Shown: positions 1 to 11,192, counted from the first letter of the stretch. The stretch is DNA of 64,000 nt from an uncultured Hyphomicrobiales bacterium (GCA_903839845.1 CAIMEA010000193.1:25533-89532); one strand, 5' to 3'. The notes: generated from the letters alone by a model not told the origin. Numbers and translations are program-made.

Positions 1-233
1 GGCAGCACCGCCCGCTGGTCGCCTGGTATGGCGACCTCGACTTCATGCCGCACATCAAGGCCTTCATGGCGCGCGGCGCCTACGACGCCGTCATCAGCTA
101 CGGTGAGCCGATCGCCGCCGACGCATCGACCAACCGAAAGGTTCTGGCCAAGCAGGTGGAGGACGCGGTCCGCGCCCTCACCAGCGCGACTCTGCTCGGC
201 CGGCCACGTCCTGTGCATGGCGGTTCGCCCTGA
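1..233 (+). CDS. C-terminal part of a 1-acyl-sn-glycerol-3-phosphate acyltransferase-like protein (truncated by window edge)
   Basis: Open frame from the window start to TGA 231-233 (…YDAVISYGEPIAADASTNRKVLAKQVEDAVRAL…); PlsC-like C-terminus and position upstream of miaB. Confidence 0.6.
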   Translation, partial: QHRPLVAWYGDLDFMPHIKAFMARGAYDAVISYGEPIAADASTNRKVLAKQVEDAVRALTSATLLGRPRPVHGGSP

Positions 234-292
234 AACACTAGAGAAATCAGCGATATGACGGGAAGCGACAAGCCCGGCCATGACAGGCTAGT

Positions 293-1717
293 ATGGCCAA
301 TGAGTTCCCAAGAGACGGCATGAACAGTCCGCGCAAAGTCCACGTCAAATCCTTCGGCTGCCAGATGAACGTCTACGATTCCAATCGTATGGCGGACACG
401 TTGGCGCCCGAGGGCTATGTCGAGACCGCGAGCCCGGCCGACGCCGACCTCGTCATTCTCAACACCTGCCACATCCGTGAGAAGGCGGTCGACAAGCTCT
501 ATTCGGAAATCGGCCGCATGCGCGAGTTGAAGGACGCGGCGGAGGCGGACGGCCGCCAGATGCTGATCGCGGTCGCCGGCTGTGTCGCGCAGGCCGAGGG
601 CAAGGAGATTGTCCGCCGCACCGACAGCGTAGATCTCGTCGTCGGTTCGCAGAATTATCATCTGCTGCCCGGCCTTCTGGCGCGTGCGCGCGGCGGCGAG
701 ACGGTCGTCGATACCGAATTTCCACTGGAAGACAAATTCGACACGCTGGCGCAGCCATCGGAGCAGGCGATCCGCCGCCGCGGCATTTCGGCCTTCGTCA
801 CCGTGCAGGAAGGCTGCGACAAGTTCTGCACCTTCTGCGTCGTGCCTTATACGCGCGGCGCGGAAGTGTCCCGCCCCTTCGACAAGATCGTCGCCGATGT
901 CGAACGGCTCGCCGCCTCGGGCGTACGCGAAGTCACCTTGATCGGGCAGAACGTCAATGCCTATCATGGAGCGGGCGCCGACGGCGCGGCCGTGACGCTC
1001 GGACAATTGTTGCGGCGCCTGGCGCGCGTGCCGGGCATTGCCCGCCTGCGCTACATGACCAGCCATCCGCGCGATATGCTCAGCTCCATGTGCGACGACC
1101 TGATCGCGGCGCATGGCGATCTGCCGGCGCTGATGCCTTACGTGCATCTGCCGGTGCAGTCCGGCTCCGACCGCATGCTGGCGGCGATGAACCGCAGGCA
1201 TACGCGCGCCGACTATCTCGAAACGATTCACCGCCTGCGCGCCGCGCGCGCCGATCTCGCTTTCACCTCGGATTTCATCGTCGGCTTTCCCGGCGAGACC
1301 GAGCAGGATTTCCAGGACACCTTGGCCTTGGCTGAGGAGGTCAATTTCGCCACCGCCTATACCTTCATGTATTCGTCGCGCCCGGGCACGCCGGCGGCCG
1401 AGCTGGAGGATCAGGTTCCGGAAGCGGAAAAGGCCGAGCGCCTGCAACGGCTTCAGGCTGTCATCACCCGGCAATGGCGGGCGTTTAACGCCTCATTTGT
1501 CGGCAAAACCATGGATATTCTGGTCGAAAAGCCGGGCAAGCTCACTGGGCAACTGGTCGGCCGATCCCCATATCTGCAATCGGTGCATGTGATGGCGCAG
1601 CCTTCGCTGATCGGCTCGATCGTCAAGGTCGTCATCACCGATGTCGGCACCAACACTTTGTTCGGTGAATTGACGGAAGCCGTCCGCGGCCCGGCGCACG
1701 CCAGTTTGGGAGCTTGA
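293..1717 (+). CDS. miaB: tRNA-2-methylthio-N6-dimethylallyladenosine synthase
   Basis: [20 protein letters not shown]-terminus, radical-SAM CxxxCxxC (CDKFCTFC), C-terminal TRAM-like region. Confidence 0.97.
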   Translation: MANEFPRDGMNSPRKVHVKSFGCQMNVYDSNRMADTLAPEGYVETASPADADLVILNTCHIREKAVDKLYSEIGRMRELKDAAEADGRQMLIAVAGCVAQAEGKEIVRRTDSVDLVVGSQNYHLLPGLLARARGGETVVDTEFPLEDKFDTLAQPSEQAIRRRGISAFVTVQEGCDKFCTFCVVPYTRGAEVSRPFDKIVADVERLAASGVREVTLIGQNVNAYHGAGADGAAVTLGQLLRRLARVPGIARLRYMTSHPRDMLSSMCDDLIAAHGDLPALMPYVHLPVQSGSDRMLAAMNRRHTRADYLETIHRLRAARADLAFTSDFIVGFPGETEQDFQDTLALAEEVNFATAYTFMYSSRPGTPAAELEDQVPEAEKAERLQRLQAVITRQWRAFNASFVGKTMDILVEKPGKLTGQLVGRSPYLQSVHVMAQPSLIGSIVKVVITDVGTNTLFGELTEAVRGPAHASLGA

Positions 1718-2754
1718 GAGCAGCCTTGCGAACATCGGATCCCGTGATCCCGCCCGCCGCCGTTTCCGAGGAAACCGCGACAACGCAGATTGTGCTCGCT
1801 TTCGAGGACAACAAGCTGGCCTCCGCGCTGTTCGGCCAGTACGGCCAGAATCTTGCTCTGGTCGAGCGGCGGCTCGGCGTCAAAGCCGACTCGCGCGGCA
1901 ATCACGTCGCGCTCGACGGTTCGCGCGGCGCCTGCGAACAGGCCCGCCGCGTGCTCGAAGGTCTCTACGAGCAGCTCAAGCGCGGGCAGGACGTCACGAC
2001 CGGCGACGTCGAAGGCGCCATTCGCCAGGCCATCGCGCAAGGCTCGCTGTTCGACTTCGATCCCACCGGCCGCGTCGCCTTCGAGGAAATCAATCTGCGC
2101 AAGCGCCCGGTGCGCGCCCGCACCGCCGCGCAGGATGGCTACATCCGCGCGCTGAAGAAATATTCGCTGGTCTTCGGCACGGGACCTGCCGGCACCGGCA
2201 AGACCTGGCTCGCGGTCGCGCAAGCCATTCAAATGTTCGAGCGCAAGGAAGTCGACCGCATCATCCTGTCGCGACCGGCCGTCGAAGCCGGCGAACGCCT
2301 CGGCTTTTTACCCGGCGACATGCGCGAGAAAGTCGATCCATACTTGCGGCCGATCTACGACGCGCTGCACGATCTGATGGATGTGCGCATCGTCGAGCGC
2401 GCGCTTGAATCCGGCGATATCGAAATCGCGCCGCTCGCCTTCATGCGTGGGCGTACGCTGGCGAATGCGTGTGTCATTCTCGACGAAGCGCAGAACACGA
2501 CGTCGATGCAGATGAAGATGTTTCTCACCCGCCTGGGTGAGAACAGCCGCATGATCGTCACCGGCGATCCGAGCCAGGTCGATCTGCCGCCCGGCCAGGT
2601 GTCGGGCCTGTCGGAAGCCGTGCGTCTGCTCGACGGCGTCGAAGGCGTCGGCCACGTCGCCTTCTCGGCGCAGGACGTCATTCGCCACGAACTCGTGCAG
2701 CGCATCGTCGAGGCCTATGACCGCGCCTCGCCCCTTCGCGGGGACCGGCGATGA
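1714..2754 (+). CDS. PhoH family ATPase (YbeZ-like)
   Basis: Walker [28 protein letters not shown]; overlaps miaB stop and precedes ybeY. Confidence 0.95.
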   Translation: MRAALRTSDPVIPPAAVSEETATTQIVLAFEDNKLASALFGQYGQNLALVERRLGVKADSRGNHVALDGSRGACEQARRVLEGLYEQLKRGQDVTTGDVEGAIRQAIAQGSLFDFDPTGRVAFEEINLRKRPVRARTAAQDGYIRALKKYSLVFGTGPAGTGKTWLAVAQAIQMFERKEVDRIILSRPAVEAGERLGFLPGDMREKVDPYLRPIYDALHDLMDVRIVERALESGDIEIAPLAFMRGRTLANACVILDEAQNTTSMQMKMFLTRLGENSRMIVTGDPSQVDLPPGQVSGLSEAVRLLDGVEGVGHVAFSAQDVIRHELVQRIVEAYDRASPLRGDRR

Positions 2755-3296
2755 GCGCCGCCGCCTCGCCCAAGCTGAAAGTCAGGGGCAAGGCGCCGGC
2801 CAAGGCAAAGCGGACGCCGGCCATCGACATCGAGATTCAATCGCCGCTCTGGGACCAGCAGCCGGCGGCCGAGCAGGCGGTGCGTGAGGCTGTCGCTGCC
2901 GCCGCGGCGCTATCAACATCCGGCGGCGAAGTGAGTATTCTGCTGACCGATGATTCGGCGGTGCGCGTCCTCAATCGCGACTGGCGCGGCATAGACAAGC
3001 CGACCAATGTTTTGTCGTTTCCGGCGCCTGCGACCATGGCCAAAGGCGCCGCCGGAATTCTCGGCGATATCGTCATCGCCTATGAAACGCTGACGCGGGA
3101 ATGCGCCGATGAAGACCGCGACTTTCTCCATCACCTCGCTCACCTCACGGTCCACGGCTATCTTCACCTTGTCGGTTACGATCACCAGGACGACGCGCAG
3201 GCCGATGAAATGGAAGCGCTCGAGAGCAGGATCATGACGCGCATGCAATTGCCCGATCCCTGGCTCGATCGCAGCCGCGAACAAAGCGGCGCCTGA
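2751..3296 (+). CDS. ybeY: rRNA maturation endoribonuclease YbeY
   Basis: H-x3-H-x5-H motif (HLTVHGYLHLVGYDH); 4-nt overlap with phoH. Confidence 0.95.
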   Translation: MSAAASPKLKVRGKAPAKAKRTPAIDIEIQSPLWDQQPAAEQAVREAVAAAAALSTSGGEVSILLTDDSAVRVLNRDWRGIDKPTNVLSFPAPATMAKGAAGILGDIVIAYETLTRECADEDRDFLHHLAHLTVHGYLHLVGYDHQDDAQADEMEALESRIMTRMQLPDPWLDRSREQSGA

Positions 3297-3301
3297 CCGC
3301 C

Positions 3302-4483
3302 ATGCCCGACAGCGACGTCGATAATTCGCCATTCGAGCCGCGCCACTTGCCTGTGCCGGTGGCGCGCGCGCACGAGAACGGCGGCAACTGGTTCACCCGC
3401 ACCTTCCGCGCCTTGTTCGGCCTCAAGCCGGGCTCGATCCGCGCTGATCTCAAGGACGTGCTCGACGACCTGACGCCGAACGAATCCGGTTTCTCGCCGG
3501 AAGAAAGCCGGATGCTCAAGAACATCCTGGGCTTGCGCGAGCGCCGCGTCGGTGACGTCATGGTGCCGCGCGCCGATATCGTCGCCGTGCAGCAGGACAT
3601 CCAGATCGGCGAACTGGTCAAGGTGTTCGAGGGCGCCGGTCATTCGCGGCTGGTCGCCTATAACGACACGCTCGACGATCCGATCGGCATGGTCCACATC
3701 CGCGATCTGATCGCCTTCATGACCGCGCGCGCCGCGGTCGATCCGGAAAAAAACGCCAAGCGCAAGAAGCCGCTGCCGGCCGGGCTCGATTTCAAGACGC
3801 TCGATCTCGCCATGCCGCTGTCGGCGGCCAAGATCGTGCGCGAGATTCTGTTCGTTCCGCCATCGGCCCGCGTCATCGATCTCCTGGAGCGCATGCAGGC
3901 CAAGCAGATTCATCTGGCTCTGGTGGTCGATGAATATGGCGGCACCGACGGCATTGTCTCGATCGAAGACATCGTCGAGCAGATCGTCGGCGAGATCGCC
4001 GACGAGCATGATGAGGACGAAAGCGCCGACGTCGTGCGCCAGCCGAACGGCTCCTACATCGCCGATGCGCGCGCCAAGATCGAAGACGTCGTCGCCATCG
4101 TCGGTCACGATTTCGACGTCGGCGACGCCGCCGAGGAAGTCGATACGTTGGGCGGCTATCTGGTGACGCGCGCCGGGCGGCTGCCGCTGCGCGGCGAACT
4201 GATCCCCGGGCCCGGCCTGTTTGAATTCGAGGTGCTCGACGCCGATCCGCGCCGCGTCAAGCGCGTACGCATCAGCCGTCTGACCGAAAAACGCCAGAAG
4301 CCGCGCGAAACCGGGCGCGAACCGCCGGCCGAGCCCGTGCGCGAACCCGCGCGCAAGCGCGCCGAGCCGGACGCGGTGCTGGCGGGCCACGCGCCGCCGA
4401 CGCTCAATCTCGATGAGCCGCCGCCGCAAAAGGAAGAAATCGCGAAGCCGGCCGCCGTCTCCACGGGCAAGCGTCGTCCGTGA
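3302..4483 (+). CDS. CBS-domain transporter-associated protein (CorC/HlyC family)
   Basis: RRVGDVMVPRADIVAV, CBS domains, DEYGGTDGIVSIEDIVEQIVGEI, CorC_HlyC C-terminal region. Confidence 0.93.
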   Translation: MPDSDVDNSPFEPRHLPVPVARAHENGGNWFTRTFRALFGLKPGSIRADLKDVLDDLTPNESGFSPEESRMLKNILGLRERRVGDVMVPRADIVAVQQDIQIGELVKVFEGAGHSRLVAYNDTLDDPIGMVHIRDLIAFMTARAAVDPEKNAKRKKPLPAGLDFKTLDLAMPLSAAKIVREILFVPPSARVIDLLERMQAKQIHLALVVDEYGGTDGIVSIEDIVEQIVGEIADEHDEDESADVVRQPNGSYIADARAKIEDVVAIVGHDFDVGDAAEEVDTLGGYLVTRAGRLPLRGELIPGPGLFEFEVLDADPRRVKRVRISRLTEKRQKPRETGREPPAEPVREPARKRAEPDAVLAGHAPPTLNLDEPPPQKEEIAKPAAVSTGKRRP

Positions 4484-6072
4484 TCGTCCGTCTCGCCACA
4501 CAGGCCGCGCATGCCACGGTCCTCGCCTTCGGCTGGCGGCGCGCGCTCATTGCCGTGATTGCCGGCGCGACGTCGGCTCTGGCGCTGGCGCCATTCAACG
4601 CCTGGCCGATCCTGTTCGTGACGCTGCCGGTGCTGGTCTGGCTGGTCGATGGCTCGGCCGCCGGCCGCTGGAGCGGCGCGTGGACCGCCGGCCTTGCCGG
4701 CTGGTGTTTTGGTTTCGGCTATTTCGTCGCCGGGCTTTACTGGATCGGTTACGCATTCCTGGTCGACGCCAAGACCTTTGGCTGGTTGCTGCCGGTCGCC
4801 GTGTCCGGCCTACCGGCCTATCTGGCGATTTTCACCGGCCTGGGATTGGCTGCCGCGCGCCTGATCTGGGTGCGTGGGCCGCAGCGTATTCTGGCGCTGG
4901 CGGCGACCATGACGATGGCGGAGTGGCTGCGCGGCCATCTGCTCACCGGCTTTCCCTGGAATACGTTCGGCTATGCGCTGACCGAGCCATTGGTGCTGGG
5001 GCAAAGCGTCTCGCTGATCGGTATTTGGGGGCTGACGTTTGTCGCCCTGGCGGTCTGTGCCTGTCCGGCGGTGCTGGCCGACGATCGGGTCGATACGCCG
5101 CGTCCCTATCGCGTGCCGCTCATTGCCTTTCTGGTACTGGCCGGTCTGGCGGCTTATGGCGCGGTGCGGCTGTCGCGAAACCCGACGACCTATGTGCCGG
5201 ACGTCAGACTGCGCGTCATGCAGCCTAACCTGCAGCAGGACGTGAAGTTCAATTACGCCGCCAAGGACGAAGTGATCGCGCGCTATCTCGCTCTATCCGA
5301 CCGGGCGACCGGGCCGCAGTCGAGCGGCGTGCATGACGCTACGCATCTGATCTGGCCGGAATCGGCCTTTCCGTTCTTCCTGGCCCGCGAACCGGATGCG
5401 CTGGCGCGGATAGCTGCCATGCTAAAACCAGGGACCGAACTGATCACCGGCGCGGTGCGTCCCGCAGCATCCGCCGCCGGCCCACGCGCCTATAATTCGG
5501 TCTACGTCATCGACCCGGACGGCTCGATCCATGGCATCTACGACAAGGTGCACCTGGTGCCGTTCGGCGAATATCTGCCGTTCCAAAGCCTGCTCGAGGG
5601 CATCGGCTTGCGCCAGCTCACCAAACAGGTTGGCGGGTTTCTGTCAGGCAGCCGGCGTCGCGCCATGGAGGTGCCTGGCGCGCCGAAGATGATGCCGCTG
5701 ATCTGCTATGAAGCGATTTTCCCGGGCAGCGCGGTGCCGGCCGGCGACAGGCCGGGCTGGCTGGTCAACGTTACCAATGACGGCTGGTTCGGCATCAGCA
5801 CCGGGCCTTATCAGCATTTTCAGCAGGCGCGCATGCTCGCCATTGCCGAAGGTCTGCCGCTGGTCCGTGCCGCGAATACAGGGATTTCCGGGGTCATCGA
5901 TCCGGTCGGCCGGATCGTCCAGTCGCTGCCACTGGGGGTTGAGGGAGTCATCGACGCCGGCCTTCCGAAAGCGTTATCCCCCACACTTTTTGTCGCATTG
6001 GGCGAATACCCATTGATTCTATTGTTAGTTGCAAGTTTGCTATCGGTTGCGCGCCGAAGGTTGCGCTCCTAG
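4480..6072 (+). CDS. lnt: apolipoprotein N-acyltransferase
   Basis: Membrane N-terminus, nitrilase-like domain (WPESAFPF, YDKVHLVPFGEYLPF, ICYEAIFP); GTG start overlapping corC. Confidence 0.95.
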   Translation: MIVRLATQAAHATVLAFGWRRALIAVIAGATSALALAPFNAWPILFVTLPVLVWLVDGSAAGRWSGAWTAGLAGWCFGFGYFVAGLYWIGYAFLVDAKTFGWLLPVAVSGLPAYLAIFTGLGLAAARLIWVRGPQRILALAATMTMAEWLRGHLLTGFPWNTFGYALTEPLVLGQSVSLIGIWGLTFVALAVCACPAVLADDRVDTPRPYRVPLIAFLVLAGLAAYGAVRLSRNPTTYVPDVRLRVMQPNLQQDVKFNYAAKDEVIARYLALSDRATGPQSSGVHDATHLIWPESAFPFFLAREPDALARIAAMLKPGTELITGAVRPAASAAGPRAYNSVYVIDPDGSIHGIYDKVHLVPFGEYLPFQSLLEGIGLRQLTKQVGGFLSGSRRRAMEVPGAPKMMPLICYEAIFPGSAVPAGDRPGWLVNVTNDGWFGISTGPYQHFQQARMLAIAEGLPLVRAANTGISGVIDPVGRIVQSLPLGVEGVIDAGLPKALSPTLFVALGEYPLILLLVASLLSVARRRLRS

Positions 6073-6294
6073 ATTGAACGGCGGCGATAAAAAAGGTCGA
6101 AGTTGCTATAGAAAAATAATAACTGCCTCGTTGCGAAATACTAATAAACGTTCTTACTCTGTGAAAACTATTGATAATTATCGGTAATTTTCATTCTTCT
6201 TTCGGCGTACTTCTGGTAGGCCAAAAAATGACGGATTGCATAAGGGGGACTACCTGTGACATTACGCTCCACAATGGAGGCATAGGAGATATTT

Positions 6295-6696
6295 ATGGCT
6301 AAGAAGGCTCCCAATCCGATCGACAAGCACGTCGGCTCACGCGTGCGCATGCGCCGGATGATGCTGAGCATGAGTCAGGAAAAGCTCGGCGACGCCCTTG
6401 GCCTGACCTTTCAGCAAGTCCAGAAATACGAAAAAGGCACCAACCGTATTGGCGCCAGCCGGTTGCAGGCGATCGCTAACATTCTGCAAGTCCCGGTTTC
6501 GTTCTTCTTTGAAGGCGCGCCGCATACGCCTGGCCAGACAAGCGGCCTCGGCGAAGCGCCGTCCCCGGCCTACGTGTCCGACTTCCTTGCGACCTCGGAC
6601 GGTCTGTCGCTGACCAAGTCGTTCATGAAGATCAAGAACAGCAAGTTGCGGCGGCGCATCGTCGATCTGGTCGAACAGATCGCCGGCGAAGAATAA
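6295..6696 (+). CDS. XRE-type helix-turn-helix transcriptional regulator
   Basis: VRMRRMMLSMSQEKLGDALGLTFQQVQKYEKGTNRIGASRL HTH. Confidence 0.93.
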   Translation: MAKKAPNPIDKHVGSRVRMRRMMLSMSQEKLGDALGLTFQQVQKYEKGTNRIGASRLQAIANILQVPVSFFFEGAPHTPGQTSGLGEAPSPAYVSDFLATSDGLSLTKSFMKIKNSKLRRRIVDLVEQIAGEE

Positions 6697-6939
6697 GCCG
6701 TCGCCCGGCATACTGCTGCAAGGCAGCCATCACATCAGTGCGGATACCGTCGTGGGCACCGGCTCGCGCCGGGAAAGCGTGGCCCGGTCTTGAAGGTTCG
6801 CGGCCGCGGCCTGTCCCAACCGGACGGTGGCTATTGCCCACGTTTGCCCGCACCTTGACCTTGCACGCGACCGCTGTAAGAACCACAGCCGAACGTGAAA
6901 CGACGCGGTCTAACGCCGCGGCCACGGGAGGAGTTTAAC

Positions 6940-8214
6940 TTGGCGCACAAGAATTTTCTATTCACCAGTGAGTCGGTTTCCGAAGGCCATCCAGACAAGG
7001 TCTGCGATCAGATCTCCGATGCGGTCCTCGACGCCTTTCTTGAAAACGACATCAAGCTCGGCATCGCCGACGACAGCGCCATCAATACGCGCCTCGGCTG
7101 CGAAACGCTGACCACCACCAACAAGATCGTCATCGCCGGCGAAGGCCGCGGCCAGTCGCCGTTCTTTCACAAGCATGGCGGCAAGTTCGTCGTTGACCGC
7201 GAGCTGATCAGCAAGATCGCCCGCGGCGTGGTCAAGGATATCGGCTACGACCAGGACGGCTTCTCCAGCTACGGCGCCGACGTCGAAGTGCTGCTGCACG
7301 GCCAGTCGGCCGACATCGCCATGGGCGTCGACGCCAAGAAGAAAAAGTCGGGCGAAGAAGAAGGCGCCGGCGACCAGGGCATGATGTTCGGCTTTGCCTG
7401 CACCGAGAGCGAAGTCTACGAGAAGAACTCGTTCATGCCGGCGCCGATTTTCTTCGCGCACCGCATTCTCAAGGCGCTCGCCGACAAGCGTCACTCCGGC
7501 GCGATGCCCGACCTGCAGCCCGACGCCAAGAGCCAGGTGACGGTGAAGTATGTCGATGGCAAAGCCGTCGGCTGCACCAAGGTCGTGGTCTCGACCCAGC
7601 ACAGCGAAAAGAGCCGCAACGGCAAAAAATACACGCCGGCGATGGTCAAGGACATGATCGAGTCGACGGTGACCGCGGCGCTGCCAAAAGGCTGGATGCC
7701 GGCCAAGTCGGCCGACTTCCTGGTCAACCCGACCGGCAACTTCGTCATCGGCGGTCCCGACGGCGATTGCGGCCTGACCGGCCGCAAGATCATCGTCGAC
7801 ACCTACGGCGGCTATGCCCCGCACGGCGGCGGCGCGTTCTCCGGCAAGGACCCGACCAAAGTCGACCGCTCGGCCGCTTACGCCACCCGCTACCTCGCCA
7901 AGAACGTTGTCGCGTCCGGCGCTGCCGAGCGTTGCACCATTCAGGTCGCCTACGCGATCGGCGTCGCCGACCCGATGTCGGTGCTAGTCGATCTGCATGG
8001 CACCGGTCAGGTCGATGAGAAGAAGCTGGAAAAGTTGCTGCCGCAGCTGTTCCGCCTGACCCCGACCAACATCCGCCGCACGCTCAAGCTGAACAAGCCG
8101 ATCTATCGTCGCACCGCGGCCTACGGCCACTTCGGCCGCGCGCCGGACAAGGATGGCGGCTTCTCCTGGGAGAAGACCGACTTGGCGGCGCAGATCAAGG
8201 CGGCGTTCAAGTAG
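6940..8214 (+). CDS. metK: S-adenosylmethionine synthetase
   Basis: [23 protein letters not shown]; likely TTG start at 6940 preceded by gggaggag (the ORF-track start at 6895 adds a non-conserved extension). Confidence 0.96.
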   Translation: MAHKNFLFTSESVSEGHPDKVCDQISDAVLDAFLENDIKLGIADDSAINTRLGCETLTTTNKIVIAGEGRGQSPFFHKHGGKFVVDRELISKIARGVVKDIGYDQDGFSSYGADVEVLLHGQSADIAMGVDAKKKKSGEEEGAGDQGMMFGFACTESEVYEKNSFMPAPIFFAHRILKALADKRHSGAMPDLQPDAKSQVTVKYVDGKAVGCTKVVVSTQHSEKSRNGKKYTPAMVKDMIESTVTAALPKGWMPAKSADFLVNPTGNFVIGGPDGDCGLTGRKIIVDTYGGYAPHGGGAFSGKDPTKVDRSAAYATRYLAKNVVASGAAERCTIQVAYAIGVADPMSVLVDLHGTGQVDEKKLEKLLPQLFRLTPTNIRRTLKLNKPIYRRTAAYGHFGRAPDKDGGFSWEKTDLAAQIKAAFK

Positions 8215-8238
8215 GCTTCCGAAAGTCTGGATTGCTGC

Positions 8239-8265
8239 GATGCCCCGCCCAAAGCGGGGCATTTC
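8239..8265 (+). terminator. Hairpin downstream of metK
   Basis: atgccccgcccaaagcggggcat followed by a T-containing tract. Confidence 0.55.
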
Positions 8266-8289
8266 AGTTTTTGACGGTCACTCAATGCC

Positions 8290-8375
8290 GTCATGGCCGG
8301 GCTTGTCCCGGCCATCCACGTCTTTAGAGACGCAACAAGAAAGTCGTGGATGCCCGGCATAAAGCCGGGCATGAC
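8290..8375. repeat. Palindromic intergenic repeat, family A
   Basis: gtcatggccgggcttgtcccggccatccacgtct…agtcgtggatgcccggcataaagccgggcatgac; same architecture at 16131, 20560 and 33070. Confidence 0.85.
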
Positions 8376-8381
8376 GAGGCC

Positions 8382-9089
8382 ATGATGACCGGCGACAGAG
8401 ACCCCATCGATTCATCGCAACGCGCGTTTTTCGGCCGGAAGAAGGGCCATCCCTTGCGCGCGCGGCAGATCGAGCTGTTCGAGGATTTGCTGCCGAAGCT
8501 TTCCTTCGATTTCAGCAAGCCGGCGCCCGCCGATCTCGCCAGCCTGTTTCCGCACCAGCCGGAAACGCTGCGTCTCGAAATCGGCTTCGGCGGCGCCGAG
8601 CATCTGATTGCGCAGGCTTTGGCGCATCTGGACGCGGGCTTCATCGGCGCCGACGGATTTCTCAATGCCGTCGGCAAGGCCTTGATCGCCATTGACGACA
8701 ACGATCTTGAGAACGTGCGGTTGCATCACGGCGACGCCAGCGAGCTGATCGACTGGCTGCCGGCCGGCGCCTTCACGCGCATCGATCTCTTGTATCCCGA
8801 TCCGTGGCCGAAGCGGCGGCAGTGGAAGCGGCGCTTCATTCAGGACGACACGCTCGTGCGCCTCGCGCGTATCTTGAAGCCGGGCGGCGAGCTGCGCTTC
8901 GCCACCGACATCGCCAGCTACGGCTCTTACGCGCTGGCGCGCATCATGCGCTCGCCGGATTTTATCTGGACGGCGGAAGTCGCCGACGACTGGCGCAAGC
9001 CCTGGGCGGGCTGGTCGCGCACGCGCTATGAGGCGAAAGCGATCCGCGAAGGCCGCACGCCGAATTATTTTATTTTTCGGAAGAAGTAG
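8382..9089 (+). CDS. trmB: tRNA (guanine-N7-)-methyltransferase
   Basis: LRLEIGFGGAEHLIAQA, YPDPWPKRRQWKRRF; ORF-track start (8346) lies inside repeat A, so start moved to 8382. Confidence 0.94.
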   Translation: MMTGDRDPIDSSQRAFFGRKKGHPLRARQIELFEDLLPKLSFDFSKPAPADLASLFPHQPETLRLEIGFGGAEHLIAQALAHLDAGFIGADGFLNAVGKALIAIDDNDLENVRLHHGDASELIDWLPAGAFTRIDLLYPDPWPKRRQWKRRFIQDDTLVRLARILKPGGELRFATDIASYGSYALARIMRSPDFIWTAEVADDWRKPWAGWSRTRYEAKAIREGRTPNYFIFRKK

Positions 9090-9118
9090 AAGCGCGAAAC
9101 GCTCCAATTCTTCCGCTC

Positions 9119-9198
9119 ATCCCCGCGAAGGCGGGGATCCAGGCTTTGCTGCAAATTATAAAATTGGAGATTCTGGATTCCCGCTTACGCGGGAATGA
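9119..9198. repeat. Palindromic intergenic repeat, family B
   Basis: catccccgcgaaggcggggatccagg…tctggattcccgcttacgcgggaatga. Confidence 0.8.
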
Positions 9199-9212
9199 GT
9201 GGAGTATGAAGC

Positions 9213-10292
9213 CTACTCCCCCGTGCCTTGCCGCACCTGCCAGAAGCGCACGACACGCTGCGCGGTTGCCGCGGTCAGCCGCTCGAAATTCTCGAACGCC
9301 GCGTCGATCACCTGACCGCTCGGCTTCGGACCCGGCCGCGCGCAAATCACGGCCTTCACCGTCGGCCAGCCGAAATTCGCCGAGCGCGCCAGGATCAGCA
9401 CCGGATCGGCGCGCTCGCCATTCATCAGGCGGTCGACGACTTCGACCGGCACGGCGCAGAGCGTTGCCAGCGCCGCGATGGTCTCTTCGTATTTGCCGCC
9501 CTCGGCGTAAGCCGTGATGTCGGCCTCGGTCAGCTTGCGTTCCTTGTGCAACGCGCGCACCGCGGCAAGCGCCGCCGCATAATTGCGCGGCGCCGCCTTG
9601 GCGCCGACTTCGTCGGTGACCTTGGCCAGAACCTTGCGGATTTCGGCTTGCGTCTCCGGCTTGGCGGCGGCCAGCAGGCGCTTTTGCACCACATCGCTCG
9701 CCTGCATGAGAAGCTGGCGGAACAGCCGCGGCGGAATATCCGTGCGCTGGCCGACCTTCTCGGCCAGCACGCCATCCTGCTCGGCGCGCTTGACCAGGTT
9801 GGTGAAGGCGCCTTCGGATAGTTTCGCCGCGTGATTGGTCGCCAAAGTGTGCGCCACGTCGCGGTCGCCGCGCGTCACCAGAATATCGGACAGCGCCTCG
9901 TTAAGGCCGGGCCGCGCCGACAGCGCCAGCAGGTGCGCCTGGCTCTTGGTTTCGGCCAGCGTCATCAAATCGGGATCGGCGATCCGTCCGGCCTTGAGCA
10001 CCGGGCCGGCGACCTCGATGTCGTCATTGCTGGCGAGCTTGTAGACGACGCCGGCGGGCGCATTGGGAACGGGCGCCAGGCGGCGCGCCAGTTCGGCGAG
10101 CGCTTTTGCTTCGATCTCGGCAATCAGGCAGCCGATCACGTCGTCGAACAGCGCGACATGTTGCTCGTTGAACTGCATGGCGCCGTCGAGAAACAGGCCG
10201 GTGATCCGGCGCAATGTTTCGGCGCGCTTTTCTGCCGTGCCGTGCTGGACGACTTCTTCCAGCTCGGGGAGGAGTGACGCGGGAGCACCCAT
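9213..10292 (-). CDS. DUF2336 domain-containing protein
   Basis: MGAPASLLPELEEVVQHGTAEKRAETLRRITGLFLDG…; start revised to 10292. Confidence 0.8.
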   Translation of the reverse strand: MGAPASLLPELEEVVQHGTAEKRAETLRRITGLFLDGAMQFNEQHVALFDDVIGCLIAEIEAKALAELARRLAPVPNAPAGVVYKLASNDDIEVAGPVLKAGRIADPDLMTLAETKSQAHLLALSARPGLNEALSDILVTRGDRDVAHTLATNHAAKLSEGAFTNLVKRAEQDGVLAEKVGQRTDIPPRLFRQLLMQASDVVQKRLLAAAKPETQAEIRKVLAKVTDEVGAKAAPRNYAAALAAVRALHKERKLTEADITAYAEGGKYEETIAALATLCAVPVEVVDRLMNGERADPVLILARSANFGWPTVKAVICARPGPKPSGQVIDAAFENFERLTAATAQRVVRFWQVRQGTGE

Positions 10293-10467
10293 ACTTAAAC
10301 CCACAAACACCTGTGTAATGCGCCGGCCGGGCGCACAGGCGGCGAATTTATGGGCATATCCTGAAGGAAGGGTTAGCCCCGCCAATGGCTTCAACCCTTG
10401 CATGAAAGCGGAAAACGGCTATATTTCCCCTGTCGCTAAAGACACCCTCATAACCAACGGGTTTTGA

Positions 10468-10497
10468 GAGTGGGTCCCCCCGGGCCCGCTCTTTTTT
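10468..10497 (+). terminator. Rho-independent-like hairpin in the rimP leader (candidate attenuator)
   Basis: gagtgggtcc-cccc-gggcccgctc-tttttt directly upstream of rimP. Confidence 0.7.
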
Positions 10498-10505
10498 GTT
10501 ACAGC

Positions 10506-11192
10506 ATGACCGCAAGCGAGGCATTTCAGGCAGAACCGGCCCTTTCGGCTGCCCCAAACGCGACCGAGCCACGACTGATTGTCGAGGCCGGTCAGCCGGC
10601 GCGTGTCTGCGCCATCGCCGAGCCGGTCATCGAGCAACTGGGCTATCGCCTTGTTCGCATTAAAGTTTCTTCGACCGAAGGGGCCACCATCCAGATCATG
10701 GCGGAGCGCCCCGATGGCACCATGACGGTCGAGGACTGCGAGACCATTTCGCGGGCGCTGTCGCCGGTTTTCGACGTCGATGAGCCGATGGACGGCGCCT
10801 ACAGGCTGGAAATCTCCTCGCCGGGCATCGACCGGCCGCTGGTGCGCAAATCCGATTTCGAGCATTTCGCCGGCCATCTGGCGAAAATCGAGATGGAAAT
10901 TCCGGTTTCCGGCCGCAAAAGATTTCGCGGCGTTCTGGCCGGCGTCGAGGGTGAGGCCGCCAGGCTTCAACTGGATGACGCGGCCGAGGGCCAGGATACC
11001 GAGATCATGTTGCCGATCCCCGATATGGGCGAGGCCAAGCTGGTGCTTACCGACGAACTGGTGACCCAGGCTTTGCGCGCCGAGAAGGCCGCCAAGCGCG
11101 ACCTGCGCGAAGCAAAGAAAGAACAACGCCGTCGCAAACAGGCCAAAAAGGCCGGCCCGATGGCCCCCGAAAGAATCAAAGAAGGAGACTGA
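10506..11192 (+). CDS. rimP: ribosome maturation factor RimP
   Basis: [50 protein letters not shown]; precedes nusA. Confidence 0.95.
   Translation: MTASEAFQAEPALSAAPNATEPRLIVEAGQPARVCAIAEPVIEQLGYRLVRIKVSSTEGATIQIMAERPDGTMTVEDCETISRALSPVFDVDEPMDGAYRLEISSPGIDRPLVRKSDFEHFAGHLAKIEMEIPVSGRKRFRGVLAGVEGEAARLQLDDAAEGQDTEIMLPIPDMGEAKLVLTDELVTQALRAEKAAKRDLREAKKEQRRRKQAKKAGPMAPERIKEGD

Noticed and set aside
98-1474. Long antisense ORF opposite miaB, and similar long antisense ORFs (e.g. 10419-12197, 13223-14956, 24193-26142, 34524-35816)
   Set aside because: Mirror ORFs typical of high-GC codon bias; low-complexity His/Arg/Gly/Asp-rich translations with no recognisable domain, opposite well-supported genes
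6700-6939. Possible SAM riboswitch ahead of metK
   Set aside because: GC-rich leader has hairpin potential, but I could not find a convincing SAM-II, SAM/SAH or other class core; needs Infernal to decide
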